In this document: in pieces, positions 15,903 to 23,647 of the stretch
Layout of the letters: each line of letters begins with the position of its first letter
How positions within the stretch are numbered: the stretch's first letter is position 1
DNA from: Candidatus Nezhaarchaeales archaeon
Lineage (GTDB): Archaea > Thermoproteota > Methanomethylicia > Nezhaarchaeales > JAWCJE01
Assembly: GCA_038853715.1 (NCBI GenBank)
Contig: JAWCJE010000002.1
Span: 74,719 to 119,145, forward strand
Length of the DNA: 44,427 nt
Reading direction: 5' to 3'
Notes under the pieces: generated by a model
What the model saw: the letters and a program-made list of their open reading frames with translations, nothing else
Databases searched by the model: none
What the model was told of the DNA's origin: nothing
Translations under genes and position numbers: made by a program

Positions 15903-16481
15903 TTATGAGTGGTAGGCGTAGCGTAGTGCTAAATCCGTAGCCGTTTTAACCACTTGATCGCGGTTTTGGACGGTTACCTCCAGGATGGAGGCGTCGCTCC
16001 GTCCCTTTAACAAGGTTATTAACGGGTCCCTAGCTTTAAAATGCACGGTACCCAGTACGAGTTTTCCGCTATCTACGGCCTTCATCACGGCATCCTTAAA
16101 CTCGCGGCTTAATAGCTCCATAGGCCCTACCTCATCGATTACAATTACGTCGCTCTCATTAATAGCTCTAATAATAGCGTTAACACCAACCCTAGCTAAG
16201 TCCCTTAAATTAACCCTGTACTTGCCAACCTTAGGGCCCTCACACTGTTCTACGTGGGCTAAAACACCCACTTCACCAGTAGTTATATCTATTACCTCGA
16301 AACCTACCCGTATACCCTTACTTCTGATTTCTCTCGATACCATCCCGCTAACCTTTAACGACTTTGCTTTCAAAGCTTGAATACAACTCACTAACGCGGT
16401 AGTCTTCCCTACGCCAGGTCTACCGGTGAAAAATATTAGCCGCTTAAGTGAAGTATTGGCGCGTGAGCTTCCACTTTGCAG
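15903..16481 (-). CDS. THEP1-type nucleoside triphosphatase, non-AUG start likely
   Basis: P-loop NTPase of the NTPase_1 (THEP1) family, which hydrolyses NTPs in vitro. The GTG at 16391 would remove the Walker A motif; the frame upstream encodes RLIFFTGRPGVGKTTALV, so the true start is further out. Between the in-frame TGA and this motif there is no ATG, GTG or TTG; CTG at 16481-16479 follows GGGGTGA by six bases and is the best candidate. Walker B is VIVIDEVGPMELLS, and KLVLGTVHFKARDP is also family-typical. Alternatives are a lost start or a sequencing error. It is divergent from the DGGGP synthase gene. Confidence 0.75.
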   Translation of the reverse strand: MQSGSSRANTSLKRLIFFTGRPGVGKTTALVSCIQALKAKSLKVSGMVSREIRSKGIRVGFEVIDITTGEVGVLAHVEQCEGPKVGKYRVNLRDLARVGVNAIIRAINESDVIVIDEVGPMELLSREFKDAVMKAVDSGKLVLGTVHFKARDPLITLLKGRSDASILEVTVQNRDQVVKTATDLALRYAYHS

Positions 16482-16594
16482 ATAGAATCACCCCGTTAGT
16501 GTTTATACGCGGACTATGAAGAGGTTTAAAAGCCTTAAAGCTGACTATCGCGTTTACGGTTCTCATAAGATTCCGTCTACTATCGCTTAATGTT

Positions 16595-17812
16595 TTACGA
16601 CCTCCGTAGCTCTTTCACTATGCTAATTAAACGGGTTATGGGGGCGTCTGTTTTCACGCCTTTTAAGTTAAAATGTGTACGTGTAGCCTTAAACCCGTTA
16701 CTTCTAAGTTTGCTGATAACGGCTTCCAGGCTAGGTTCAGCCACCTTAGCTAAATGGCAGATACGATCCAACACGTAATAGAGGGGAGGGCCTTCAGCCT
16801 CAGCTTGTAAAAGCTTTAAAAGCCTTAGTTCAAGATTTTTAAGCTTAAAACTTCGTGCCTCAACTTCCCTTAACACGTTGGTGCAGAAGTCCTTATCCTG
16901 TATCCTACCGGCCCATAAGGGTCCGGCCCTTTGAAGCTTATTACCGCAGTTTTTGCAACGATTTGGAACATCAATACCTATACCTCCAGAGATTAGAGAT
17001 CTAAACCCGCATTTAGGGCAATAAACCGCGTAGCCTAAGCTTCTAAAGGAAGCATCAGCCTTCACGGCGCCCACCCGAATCCTTGAGTAGATCCTAACGT
17101 AATGGCGCGTAAAGTGGCAAAGCAGTGGCTCAATACCTAAGTCCTGTTTACCAGCTTCTCGGCAGATTGCGCTTAGTAGTAATCTAACAGCCACTTCATG
17201 GCAAAAATCGCTCCTTAACGACGTCCCTCCATACCTCCTTTCAGCCACCATGGGATGTACCCCGCATAGGGGAGGCATATCGGTTGCCGTGACCGCTATA
17301 AGCCCTCCATCCCTTAACGATCTTAAGGCTGCGCTTATATAGGGGGCTGGGGAGCCAAAGGGATCTATGTCGACCGCGTTAAACCTAGTTTTTCGAGCGA
17401 CGTATACGCTTAAAAGGAGGTTAGCATCAGCTTGTTCAACTATTACCTTATCACTGAGAGCGTTAATAGCTACGTTTACCTTAGCTAGCTTCACGGCCTC
17501 CGGGTTTACGTCACCGATTACTACTTTCTCGACACCCTTAACCTCCTTCGCGTATCTTAAACCTCTTACGCCGGTAGCCGTTAACGGCTCGGCTATTATT
17601 AAGCCTTGATTTAACGTTCTCTGATAAACCTGGAGGCAGCTTACAGCTATATCGCGGCAGAGTTCCATGGCTGGATTATAGAAGGCTATGGAATCAGCCC
17701 TCTGCCTACCTAGAACTTCCCCGTCAGGTACTAGGAGAACGATATCGCCCTCAAAAACCTGTTTTACAGGGTACCCTAGGCTCGGAACTCCGCTTACTAA
17801 CTCACCGCTCAT
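16595..17812 (-). CDS. trm1: tRNA (guanine26-N2)-dimethyltransferase Trm1
   Basis: 405 residues. Makes m2,2G26 in tRNA using S-adenosylmethionine. The N-terminal FEGDIVLLVP and ADSIAFYNPAMELCRDI, the Rossmann segment PLTATGVRGLRYAKEV (about 80-95), AVDIDPFGSPAPYI (about 146-159) with the catalytic DPFGSP, and DMPPLCGVHP are diagnostic. A zinc ribbon CPKCGF...CKNCGNK (about 270-295) and the RAGPLWAG block follow. ATG at 17812. Nearby tRNA genes have compatible bases at position 26 (for example G26 in Leu and Pro). Confidence 0.96.
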   Translation of the reverse strand: MSGELVSGVPSLGYPVKQVFEGDIVLLVPDGEVLGRQRADSIAFYNPAMELCRDIAVSCLQVYQRTLNQGLIIAEPLTATGVRGLRYAKEVKGVEKVVIGDVNPEAVKLAKVNVAINALSDKVIVEQADANLLLSVYVARKTRFNAVDIDPFGSPAPYISAALRSLRDGGLIAVTATDMPPLCGVHPMVAERRYGGTSLRSDFCHEVAVRLLLSAICREAGKQDLGIEPLLCHFTRHYVRIYSRIRVGAVKADASFRSLGYAVYCPKCGFRSLISGGIGIDVPNRCKNCGNKLQRAGPLWAGRIQDKDFCTNVLREVEARSFKLKNLELRLLKLLQAEAEGPPLYYVLDRICHLAKVAEPSLEAVISKLRSNGFKATRTHFNLKGVKTDAPITRLISIVKELRRS

Positions 17813-18147
17813 AACCTATTAGGTTAAGCTTTACTTATCCTTAAAGGCTTCAGTTAAAAACCTTAGCTTCCTTCAAGTTCCGTCTAAGCTCGAAAAACTC
17901 CACTAGAAATATTGGTTGCGTAACCAACGTTTCTACCGAGGTTTAAGTTAATGTTTTAGAAGCTTTTCGTTTACATTTCAACGTTACCTCTATCGTAAGC
18001 GCGTTAAATAGGTGTGCTGTAACACGTTATACGGTCGCGTTTTAATATGCGTCGCGGCTCGTCAAGGTGGGATAAATACAACCAAAGTTCTTCCTAACGA
18101 GGGCGGCTTTAAGGCTTCCCGTTGCTGATGAGCAAAGGCCTTCTTAT
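17813..18147. other. Intergenic region downstream of rlmE, upstream of trm1
   Basis: No gene is recognised. AT-rich promoter-like stretches lie near 17820-17840 for the minus-strand trm1. The rest has stop codons in every frame; the coiled-coil family remnant begins just beyond at about 18148. Confidence 0.35.
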
Positions 18148-18335
18148 GGTGTCGCTACATGTAAAGTGGAGCCTCCTCAAAATATTGAAGTATAAACGTA
18201 TGAACTGGAAGCAGAGGGGATTCGAAGCTAAGGCTTGGAAAATGTTAAAGTAGCTTAAAACGAAGTACGATGAGGAGCTTAACAACTTAACGGAACGGGT
18301 TGAGGCTCATCTCCGAGCCTGAAAGGCTCTTCTAG
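18148..18335 (+). pseudogene. Coiled-coil family remnant, copy 2
   Basis: Plus-strand reading SLHVKWSLLKILKYKRMNWK ... GFEAKAWKMLK, stop, LKTKYDEELNNLTERVEAHL-RA, stop. It aligns with the fuller copy at the right edge of the window (WRTLTEKYKQKRI ... AEAWRELEALKEKYDRAFGE-LERRIEAYLRARKPL). Two in-frame stops and no start. It overlaps, in antisense, the last 19 codons of rlmE. Confidence 0.5.
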
Positions 18336-18923
18336 TTGTCCTTTAAAGCCTAGCGCTACGACGTATATTTCAGCACTACCTTTCCTCGAAGCTTTAGGTT
18401 TTGTAAGCTTTACGCGATTAAAAAACTTCTTAACCTCCTCAACGAACTTAGTAGCTTCGGCTCCTTGGAAGAGCTTAACCACGAACCTACCATCCTTCCT
18501 TAGGGTCCGAATAGCTATGGAGAGGGCGCTTCGCGCTAGTAAGGCTTGCCGTGTTGAGTCTACCTCCCAAACCCCAGTTACCTTGGGTGAAAGGTCAGAT
18601 AAAACAACGTCCGCTTCACGTGGTAGCTGCTTCTTAACGGCTTCAACGGTTGAAGGTAGTGTAACATCTAAGCGTAGCGTTTTAACGTTATCCCAAGGAA
18701 GCGGCTTAATTTTAGCTATATCAACGCCTATAACTAGTCCCGCTTCACCTACAACCTCACGAGCTACCTGCATCCATCCTCCCGGTGCAGCCCCTAGATC
18801 AATAACTATATCGCCCCGCTTCATCAGGTTGAACCTATTGTTTAGCTCCTTCAGCTTATAAGCAGCCCTAGACCTATAACCAGCCTTTTTAGCTAAAATG
18901 TAATAGTGGTCAGCCTTCCTCAT
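18279..18923 (-). CDS. rlmE: 23S rRNA 2'-O-methyltransferase RlmE/FtsJ family
   Basis: 214 residues. SAM-dependent ribose methylation of U2552-type position in 23S rRNA. The SAM motif VIDLGAAPGGWMQVA is at about 40-54; the catalytic tetrad K-D-K-E is supported by K near RSRAAYKLKEL (about 22), D in VVLSDLSPKVTG (about 110), K in GRFVVKLFQG (about 152) and E in KGSAEIYVVALG (about 187). The core ends at LGFKG; the last 19 residues (QLEEPFRLGDEPQPVPLSC) are extra and come from antisense reading of a repeat remnant, so the original C-terminus was probably shorter. Confidence 0.93.
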   Translation of the reverse strand: MRKADHYYILAKKAGYRSRAAYKLKELNNRFNLMKRGDIVIDLGAAPGGWMQVAREVVGEAGLVIGVDIAKIKPLPWDNVKTLRLDVTLPSTVEAVKKQLPREADVVLSDLSPKVTGVWEVDSTRQALLARSALSIAIRTLRKDGRFVVKLFQGAEATKFVEEVKKFFNRVKLTKPKASRKGSAEIYVVALGFKGQLEEPFRLGDEPQPVPLSC

Positions 18924-19089
18924 ACCTCACCGATTTACTTTAAACTGGTTTCTATCTAATAGTCTTTCTCCAATTTACCATAACTCTCAACGCTCTAAGG
19001 CCTTATTCAAGGTAGGCTTTAAACGCATCCGGGTGAACCATGCAAATTTCCTTGACCTCTTTGGCGAGGCCTACCTATTTCCACCTTAA

Positions 19090-19470
19090 TTAACGCATAA
19101 GCTCATCGGGATACTTCATGTTCATAGCTTCTTGCTCTAACCAGTTGGTTAGAAATACGCATTTTCTTGGATCCATGGGCTGATTGATACCGCACCCATT
19201 AACGTGCTGGCAGGATAGGCAAGGACATCCTTTTACTTCGTCTAGATGTACGTTAAACTGTTTAACCATGATCGATAAGCTATAAGTCTTCCTATTGTTA
19301 TAGGTGGTTAAACTCCGCTTAACATAACCCTTCTTCTCAAGGCGTAAGGCGAGCCTCGACCCCTCCCTACTATTTACGTTCAGCGTTTTCCATAAGTCGC
19401 ACTGCAAAACCTCCCCCTTCTCCCTAATTATTTGCAGGGCCTTCTCCTCAAGCTCCGATATAGAGGTCAT
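19090..19470 (-). CDS. TFE-beta / RPC34-like winged-helix protein with Fe-S cysteines
   Basis: 126 residues. An N-terminal winged helix (about 5-67; LWKTLNVNSREGSRLALRLE as recognition region) is followed by a cysteine-rich C-terminus with Cys 82, 84, 87, 93 and 104 (GCPCLSCQHVNGCG ... DPRKC). That pairing is the layout of archaeal TFE-beta, the orthologue of RNA polymerase III subunit RPC39/34, whose C-terminal cysteines bind a 4Fe-4S cluster and which stabilises the open promoter complex with TFE-alpha. Its position 136 bases downstream of TFB on the same strand fits. A MarR-like regulator is the alternative. Confidence 0.72.
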   Translation of the reverse strand: MTSISELEEKALQIIREKGEVLQCDLWKTLNVNSREGSRLALRLEKKGYVKRSLTTYNNRKTYSLSIMVKQFNVHLDEVKGCPCLSCQHVNGCGINQPMDPRKCVFLTNWLEQEAMNMKYPDELMR

Positions 19471-19605
19471 CTCAAGGATCCCCCTTTATGCCACTCTAGC
19501 CAACCTTTAAAATACGTTAAAAATTTTTAAACGTTCAGTTTAAACTGTATATAGATAAAGTAAACTCGTAATTAGCGTTATTTAGCACTTAATCACATAG
19601 GTCTA

Positions 19606-20538
19606 TTAAAGTTCAACGATGAAGTCCAACCTCTCCATGATCTCCTTATACCTATTCCTAATGGTTACCTCGGTAACGTTCGCCGCTATAGCTACGTCCT
19701 TCTGCTTGCACTTCTTACACTTATGCTGAAGTAGAATACTGGCTATGTAGACTGCGGCGGCTACAACACCCATGGGCCCCCTGCCTGACGTTAAGCCCGC
19801 TTCTGAAGCCTTCTCCAAAATTTTTATGGCTTCAGCTTGAACCTCCCCCGGTAGCCCCAGTTTAGATACGATCTTCGGGACGTACTTCACCGGCGTAACG
19901 AATGAAACCTTGGCCGACGTCCTCCTTAGGAGAAACCTATAAGCACGCCCGATTTCTCTCTTCTTTACTCGTGCTACCGCGGCTACCTCGTCCAGGGTCC
20001 TAGGTAGTTTAAATTTCTTACAAGCCGCGTAAAGGGATGCCGTAACCATGCTCTCAATGGATCTACCCCGAACCAACTTTTCAGATACGGCCCTCCTATA
20101 GATTAACGCGGCCTCTTCCAGTACGTTCTTCGGTAGTTCAAGCTGGGAGCCTATCCTATCCAGCTCAGATAATGCGTAAGTTAGATTACGGTCTAACGCG
20201 CTTGAAACCCGCGTCCTTTGCTGCTGCTTTATAAGCCTATAGATCTGTAGACGTTTAGTAGGACTTAACTCCTTACTAGTGCTATCCTTTAACGACAGGT
20301 TTATGATAGTTGAAAGCCCCCGATCATGAATGGTATGAGTTAAAGGAGCTCCAATCCGCGCCCTTCTACTATATTGCTTCAAATCGAAGGCCCGCCATTC
20401 GGGACCGGTATCCACCATCTTTTCCCGTACTACTAATCCACAACCTAAACAGGTTAACTCAGCCCTTTCATGATCCTCAACGAATCGTTCTCCTCCACAC
20501 TCAGGACATTTAAACTTAACATCACTTAGCTCATCCAT
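19606..20538 (-). CDS. tfb: Transcription initiation factor IIB (TFB)
   Basis: 310 residues. Recruits RNA polymerase to TBP-bound promoters and reads the BRE. Zinc ribbon CPECGG...CLGCGL at about 11-36; B-reader/linker around GPEWRAFDLKQYSRRARIGAP (about 48-68) and the GLSTII region; two cyclin repeats at about 115-205 and 210-305, each with the RSIESMVTASLYAACK or GPMGVVAAAVYIAS block. A C-terminal helix-turn-helix (DVAIAANVTEVTIRNRYKEI) contacts the BRE. Start ATG 20538 overlaps the end of gar1 by eight bases, the common archaeal gar1-tfb pairing. Confidence 0.97.
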   Translation of the reverse strand: MDELSDVKFKCPECGGERFVEDHERAELTCLGCGLVVREKMVDTGPEWRAFDLKQYSRRARIGAPLTHTIHDRGLSTIINLSLKDSTSKELSPTKRLQIYRLIKQQQRTRVSSALDRNLTYALSELDRIGSQLELPKNVLEEAALIYRRAVSEKLVRGRSIESMVTASLYAACKKFKLPRTLDEVAAVARVKKREIGRAYRFLLRRTSAKVSFVTPVKYVPKIVSKLGLPGEVQAEAIKILEKASEAGLTSGRGPMGVVAAAVYIASILLQHKCKKCKQKDVAIAANVTEVTIRNRYKEIMERLDFIVEL

Positions 20539-20788
20539 CCCTACCCCTCACCTTAGCCTTTTTTACGTCCACGAAGACCTCGCAATTAACGAGGCTAGCC
20601 CCTTCCACTCCCTTATCAAGGCTTATTGATACATAGGGCTCTTTAACGCTCCCAAAAATGTCAAAAACCGAACCTATCTTAATACCGCTTCTATCATAGA
20701 TTGAAGCCCCTAAAGAAGGTGTGAAGCGGCTCTTAACGATAAGCTTCCGGCGTCCAGTAAAGGCTATAACCCTTCCGAGTCTTCTCAA
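20531..20788 (-). CDS. gar1: H/ACA ribonucleoprotein subunit Gar1
   Basis: 85 residues, the usual length of archaeal Gar1. The small beta-barrel reads RLGRVIAFTGRRKLIVKS, then GASIYDRSGIKIGSVFDIFG and VKEPYVSISL. Gar1 binds Cbf5 in the H/ACA RNP that makes pseudouridine in rRNA. It is translationally coupled to tfb, a widespread archaeal order. Confidence 0.88.
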   Translation of the reverse strand: MRRLGRVIAFTGRRKLIVKSRFTPSLGASIYDRSGIKIGSVFDIFGSVKEPYVSISLDKGVEGASLVNCEVFVDVKKAKVRGRDG

Positions 20789-20989
20789 AAATCATCCCCG
20801 AACCGCAGAAGATCGCTATATATCTAGGCATGATGAATTTAAACGTTTTCGTCCCCTCCCCTTTACAAACCGTCTTCTCCCTTAATTCGCTCTAGAGATT
20901 TTAAGCCGATTTTCCACTTTAAAACCTTCTAGTAAGAAGGTTAAATACGCGTATTCAACGCTAAAACCCTTAATTCACACCGTTAACTA

Positions 20990-21154
20990 TTACTTCCTAA
21001 GTCGGGCAGCTTCGATTAAAGCGTTTTTAACACGTAAATACTTCTCCGCTAACAGTTTAGCTAGACAGCGCCTACAAATTCTCCTCGCTGTAACGTTTCC
21101 GCAATAAATACATCTGAATCCTCTATCCGTAGCCTTCAATGGCGTCGGCCTCAT
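20990..21154 (-). CDS. Small zinc-ribbon protein, 54 residues
   Basis: An open frame starting at ATG 21154 with an in-frame stop just upstream. It encodes a basic protein, MRPTPLKATDRGFRC..., with two CxxC pairs: C-I-Y-C (about 15-18) and C-R-R-C (about 27-30), then a basic, helical C-terminus ending AARLRK. The spacing fits one small zinc finger. It lies about 200 bases upstream of gar1 on the same strand. The composition is that of a ribosome- or nucleic-acid-associated archaeal protein, but I do not recognise the family. Confidence 0.6.
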   Translation of the reverse strand: MRPTPLKATDRGFRCIYCGNVTARRICRRCLAKLLAEKYLRVKNALIEAARLRK

Positions 21155-21464
21155 CTACGGCCTCACCATTAAAGCTTAGCTTTTAAACTTAATGGGACAC
21201 CATTGCCCCATACGTAGTAAGGGCCGTACGTATTGAGGTGGTTGAAAGTGGCCCTAGTACAATGTCCCCCTCCAGAGGCATAAAAGAGCCTTCAACCCAT
21301 GTAAGGCCCCCTCCGGAAAACGCCAATGAAAATTATTCTCTAAAAATATTTACTAGATCCATTTTCCGCTTAAAACTCCAGTTAAAAAACCAGCTTTAAG
21401 GTAATAATTAACACTATTTTCACTAAGGAGTCCGTTAAAAGTAGCATTAAGCAACCTTCATTTC
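21155..21464. other. Intergenic region with a GC-rich, hairpin-rich segment
   Basis: No known gene is recognised. Bases 21194-21325 are richer in G+C than their flanks and contain inverted repeats: GGGACA (21194) with TGTCCC (ends 21268), and ATACGTA (21210-21216) with TACGTAT (21227-21233). This could be an untranslated RNA. The minus strand of the same segment is also open for 45 codons from a TTG at 21326 to TAA at 21189 (ending RTALTTYGAMVSH), so a small protein cannot be excluded. The rest (21330-21464) is AT-rich and featureless. Confidence 0.3.
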
Positions 21465-21622
21465 CACTGGAAGGCTCTTGAAACGTTAAAGGAGAAGTAT
21501 GATGAAAGGTTTAAAGAGCTTGAAAAGCTATTGAGGCTTACTTCCGAGCCCGAAAGCCCCTTAAACCTAGTAGAACGGGTTTAAACTACATAACCTTTAA
21601 AGCATCGGTACCGCAGTATTAA
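21465..21622 (+). pseudogene. Coiled-coil family remnant, copy 3, abutting SRP19
   Basis: Reads HWKALETLKEKYDERFKELEK, then a +1/-1 frame change into IEAYFRARKPLKPSRTGLNY and on to SVPQY before TAA 21620-21622. No start codon; only the C-terminal part of the family is left. The last 90 bases are shared, nearly base for base, with the copy ending at 12423. Confidence 0.55.
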
Positions 21623-21650
21623 TGCGCTACGCACTTAAAGCTTTAACAAG
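21530..21650 (+). repeat. 121-bp near-identical repeat, copy 2
   Basis: Matches 12331-12451 in direct orientation with three mismatches. Here it ends 19 bases before the SRP19 start and therefore supplies that gene's upstream region, including an ATG at 21622 in frame with SRP19. Confidence 0.9.
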
Positions 21651-21669
21651 CTTAAAGGAAGGACTCTTA

Positions 21670-21957
21670 ATGCCTAAAGAGGCTAAAATACGTATTTATA
21701 CCGCTTACTTGGACTCCTCAAAGACTAAGAGGGATGGTAGAAGAGTTCCGCGTCGCTTAGCCGTTGATAACCCCCGGGTTGAAGAATTAATTACGGCAGC
21801 CTCCCTATTAGGGCTTAACCCGGTTAGGGAGAACGTACGATACTCAAAATCTTGGTGGGAGGAGCTCGACGCGGTTAAGGTGGATAAGAAAATGCATAAG
21901 CAGCAACTATTAAAGCTCCTAGCCGAGAAGGTTAAAGAGCTAAGGAGGTCCCCTTAA
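21670..21957 (+). CDS. srp19: Signal recognition particle protein SRP19
   Basis: Assembles with 7S RNA and prepares it for SRP54 binding. IYTAYLDSSKTKRDGRRVPR (about 9-28) with the family's AYLDS..T...GR.VP pattern, followed by LAVDNPRVEELITAASLLGL and a basic C-terminus. The frame is open upstream to 21622, but the extra 16 residues come from the 121-bp repeat; ATG 21670, preceded by GGAAGGACTC, gives the normal 95-residue length. No 7S RNA gene is seen in the window. Confidence 0.92.
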   Translation: MPKEAKIRIYTAYLDSSKTKRDGRRVPRRLAVDNPRVEELITAASLLGLNPVRENVRYSKSWWEELDAVKVDKKMHKQQLLKLLAEKVKELRRSP

Positions 21958-22024
21958 CTAGTATCCCCCTTACATCGCTGGGCGCTCTAACCCATTTAAA
22001 GGCCTTCGAGCTGCATCGATCAGG

Positions 22025-22408
22025 TTAGGAAGAAACCTTAATAGCGTTTATAACACCATCCTGTCCGGGTCTTGAAGTAACCCTCGCAGGTCCAGCCTCC
22101 GTTTCTATTAATGCGCCTTTAGTAATAACGCCCCGCCTCGAATAGTCAACGCTAGCTGGATTCGATTTAACGCTTAATACCTTAACCTTCCTAACCTCCT
22201 TGGTTTCAGGGTCAGCAACGTTAGCGTAAACAGCGCTTTTAAGGCCGAGCTTTATACCGCCACCCCTTACCCTCCTCTTAACTACGACTTGCCGTTCACC
22301 GATTAACGTTTCAATCGGGTGCCTTCCCCTTTCACGCTTACGCTTCTTCCTATAGGGTCTACGCCTACCACCGGTTGGCTTTTTCAAATCTTTAAGACGC
22401 CATACCAA
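22025..22408 (-). CDS. rps8e: Small ribosomal subunit protein eS8
   Basis: 127 residues. LKKPTGGRRRPYRKKRKRER near the N-terminus, ETLIGERQVVVKRRVRGGGI, and VKVLSVKSNPASVDYSRRGV ... KGALIETEAGPARVTSRPGQ are all characteristic. The start is TTG 22408, preceded by GGGGGAGGT. It converges with srp19. Confidence 0.96.
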   Translation of the reverse strand: MVWRLKDLKKPTGGRRRPYRKKRKRERGRHPIETLIGERQVVVKRRVRGGGIKLGLKSAVYANVADPETKEVRKVKVLSVKSNPASVDYSRRGVITKGALIETEAGPARVTSRPGQDGVINAIKVSS

Positions 22409-22520
22409 TCTTACCTCCCCCTCAACGCCTTAAACTATTGAGGGAGAAAGGTTGCTAGGTAAAAATATAAAGCTTACGAGTACTTAAGCGGCTTAAAACC
22501 GTTTAAAGCGCTACGAGGTA

Positions 22521-23630
22521 ATGAATTTGAACTTTAAGCTGAGGCTTGATAACTTTAAATCATACCTAGCTAGCAGAAACGTTGATGTAGCGTTAATAGT
22601 ATCCCATGAGAACATTCAGTACATTACAGGTTTTTATACCACCACCTACCCACCTAAAGATGCCTACCTAGTTATCCCCGTGCATGGTGAACCCCTACTA
22701 ATAGTACCTAGCGTTAATTATCATGAAGCATTACGGGAAGTAAAACTTGGAAGCGTTGAAAAACTACCGCAAGGCTCTACCTTCATAGAGTTTGTAAAGG
22801 GGGTCCTTAAAGGCTTAAGGCTTAAAGGTGCTATGGGCATAGAGGACGAGCTTTTACCCTACGGCTTCGTTAAACGCTTAAGAAGAGCCTTAAAGATTAA
22901 GAGTTTTACAAGTATTTCTGAAGGTTTAAAGCGTATTAGAAGCGTAAAGGATTCTGAGGAACTACAATTAATAAAGAAGGCCGTAGCAACTGCTGAAAAG
23001 GGTTTAGAGAGGGCTTCAGAGGTTATTAAGGCCGGAGTTAAGGAGTTTGAGGTAGCTGCTGAAGCAGAATACGCTATGAGAATGTATGGTGGGCAAGGTA
23101 TAGCCTTCGATACTATAGTAGCCTCAGGCCCTCTTTCAGCTTATCCACATGCCACCACTACAGATAAGGTGATACAGCGCGGCGACTTCGTCATCGTCGA
23201 TATAGGTACACGCATCCTAGGTTACAGATCGGACGTAACGAGAACCTTCATAGCTGGTAGCGTTAGCGCGAAGCAGCGTAGGTTATACGAAGCCGTATTG
23301 GAGGCTCAAAAGAGAGCTTTAAACGTTATTAAGAGCGGTATACGAGCTTCTAAACCCGATAGAGAAGCACGCTACTATATATCGAGGAGGGGGCTAGGCG
23401 AATGGTTTACGCACGGCTTGGGTCATGGCATCGGCCTTAACGTGCATGAACCACCTACGCTATCACCAACAAGTAACGACGTACTTAGGGAGGGTAACGT
23501 GGTCACGGTTGAACCAGGAGTTTACGTGGAGGGTTTTGGCGGTGTAAGAATTGAGGATATGGTATACGTTAAAAGTGAGGGTGTGGAGCTTTTAACGTCG
23601 TTTGGTAGGGATCTACGAGTTCTAACCTAG
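22521..23630 (+). CDS. pepQ: Xaa-Pro dipeptidase / aminopeptidase P family (M24)
   Basis: 369 residues. Metallopeptidase that cleaves before or around proline in peptides. N-terminal creatinase-like domain (about 1-130; IVSHENIQYITGFYT) and C-terminal pita-bread domain. The five metal ligands are visible: Asp in FVIVDIGTR (about 234), Asp in YRSDVTRTF (about 245), His in THGLGHGIGLNVHEPPT (about 306), Glu in VTVEPGVYV (about 335) and Glu in GGVRIEDMV (about 349). ATG 22521 follows CGAGGT closely. It stands alone on its strand between eS8 and MTAP. Confidence 0.92.
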   Translation: MNLNFKLRLDNFKSYLASRNVDVALIVSHENIQYITGFYTTTYPPKDAYLVIPVHGEPLLIVPSVNYHEALREVKLGSVEKLPQGSTFIEFVKGVLKGLRLKGAMGIEDELLPYGFVKRLRRALKIKSFTSISEGLKRIRSVKDSEELQLIKKAVATAEKGLERASEVIKAGVKEFEVAAEAEYAMRMYGGQGIAFDTIVASGPLSAYPHATTTDKVIQRGDFVIVDIGTRILGYRSDVTRTFIAGSVSAKQRRLYEAVLEAQKRALNVIKSGIRASKPDREARYYISRRGLGEWFTHGLGHGIGLNVHEPPTLSPTSNDVLREGNVVTVEPGVYVEGFGGVRIEDMVYVKSEGVELLTSFGRDLRVLT

Positions 23631-23647
23631 CCCGGCTTAAGCAAGTT

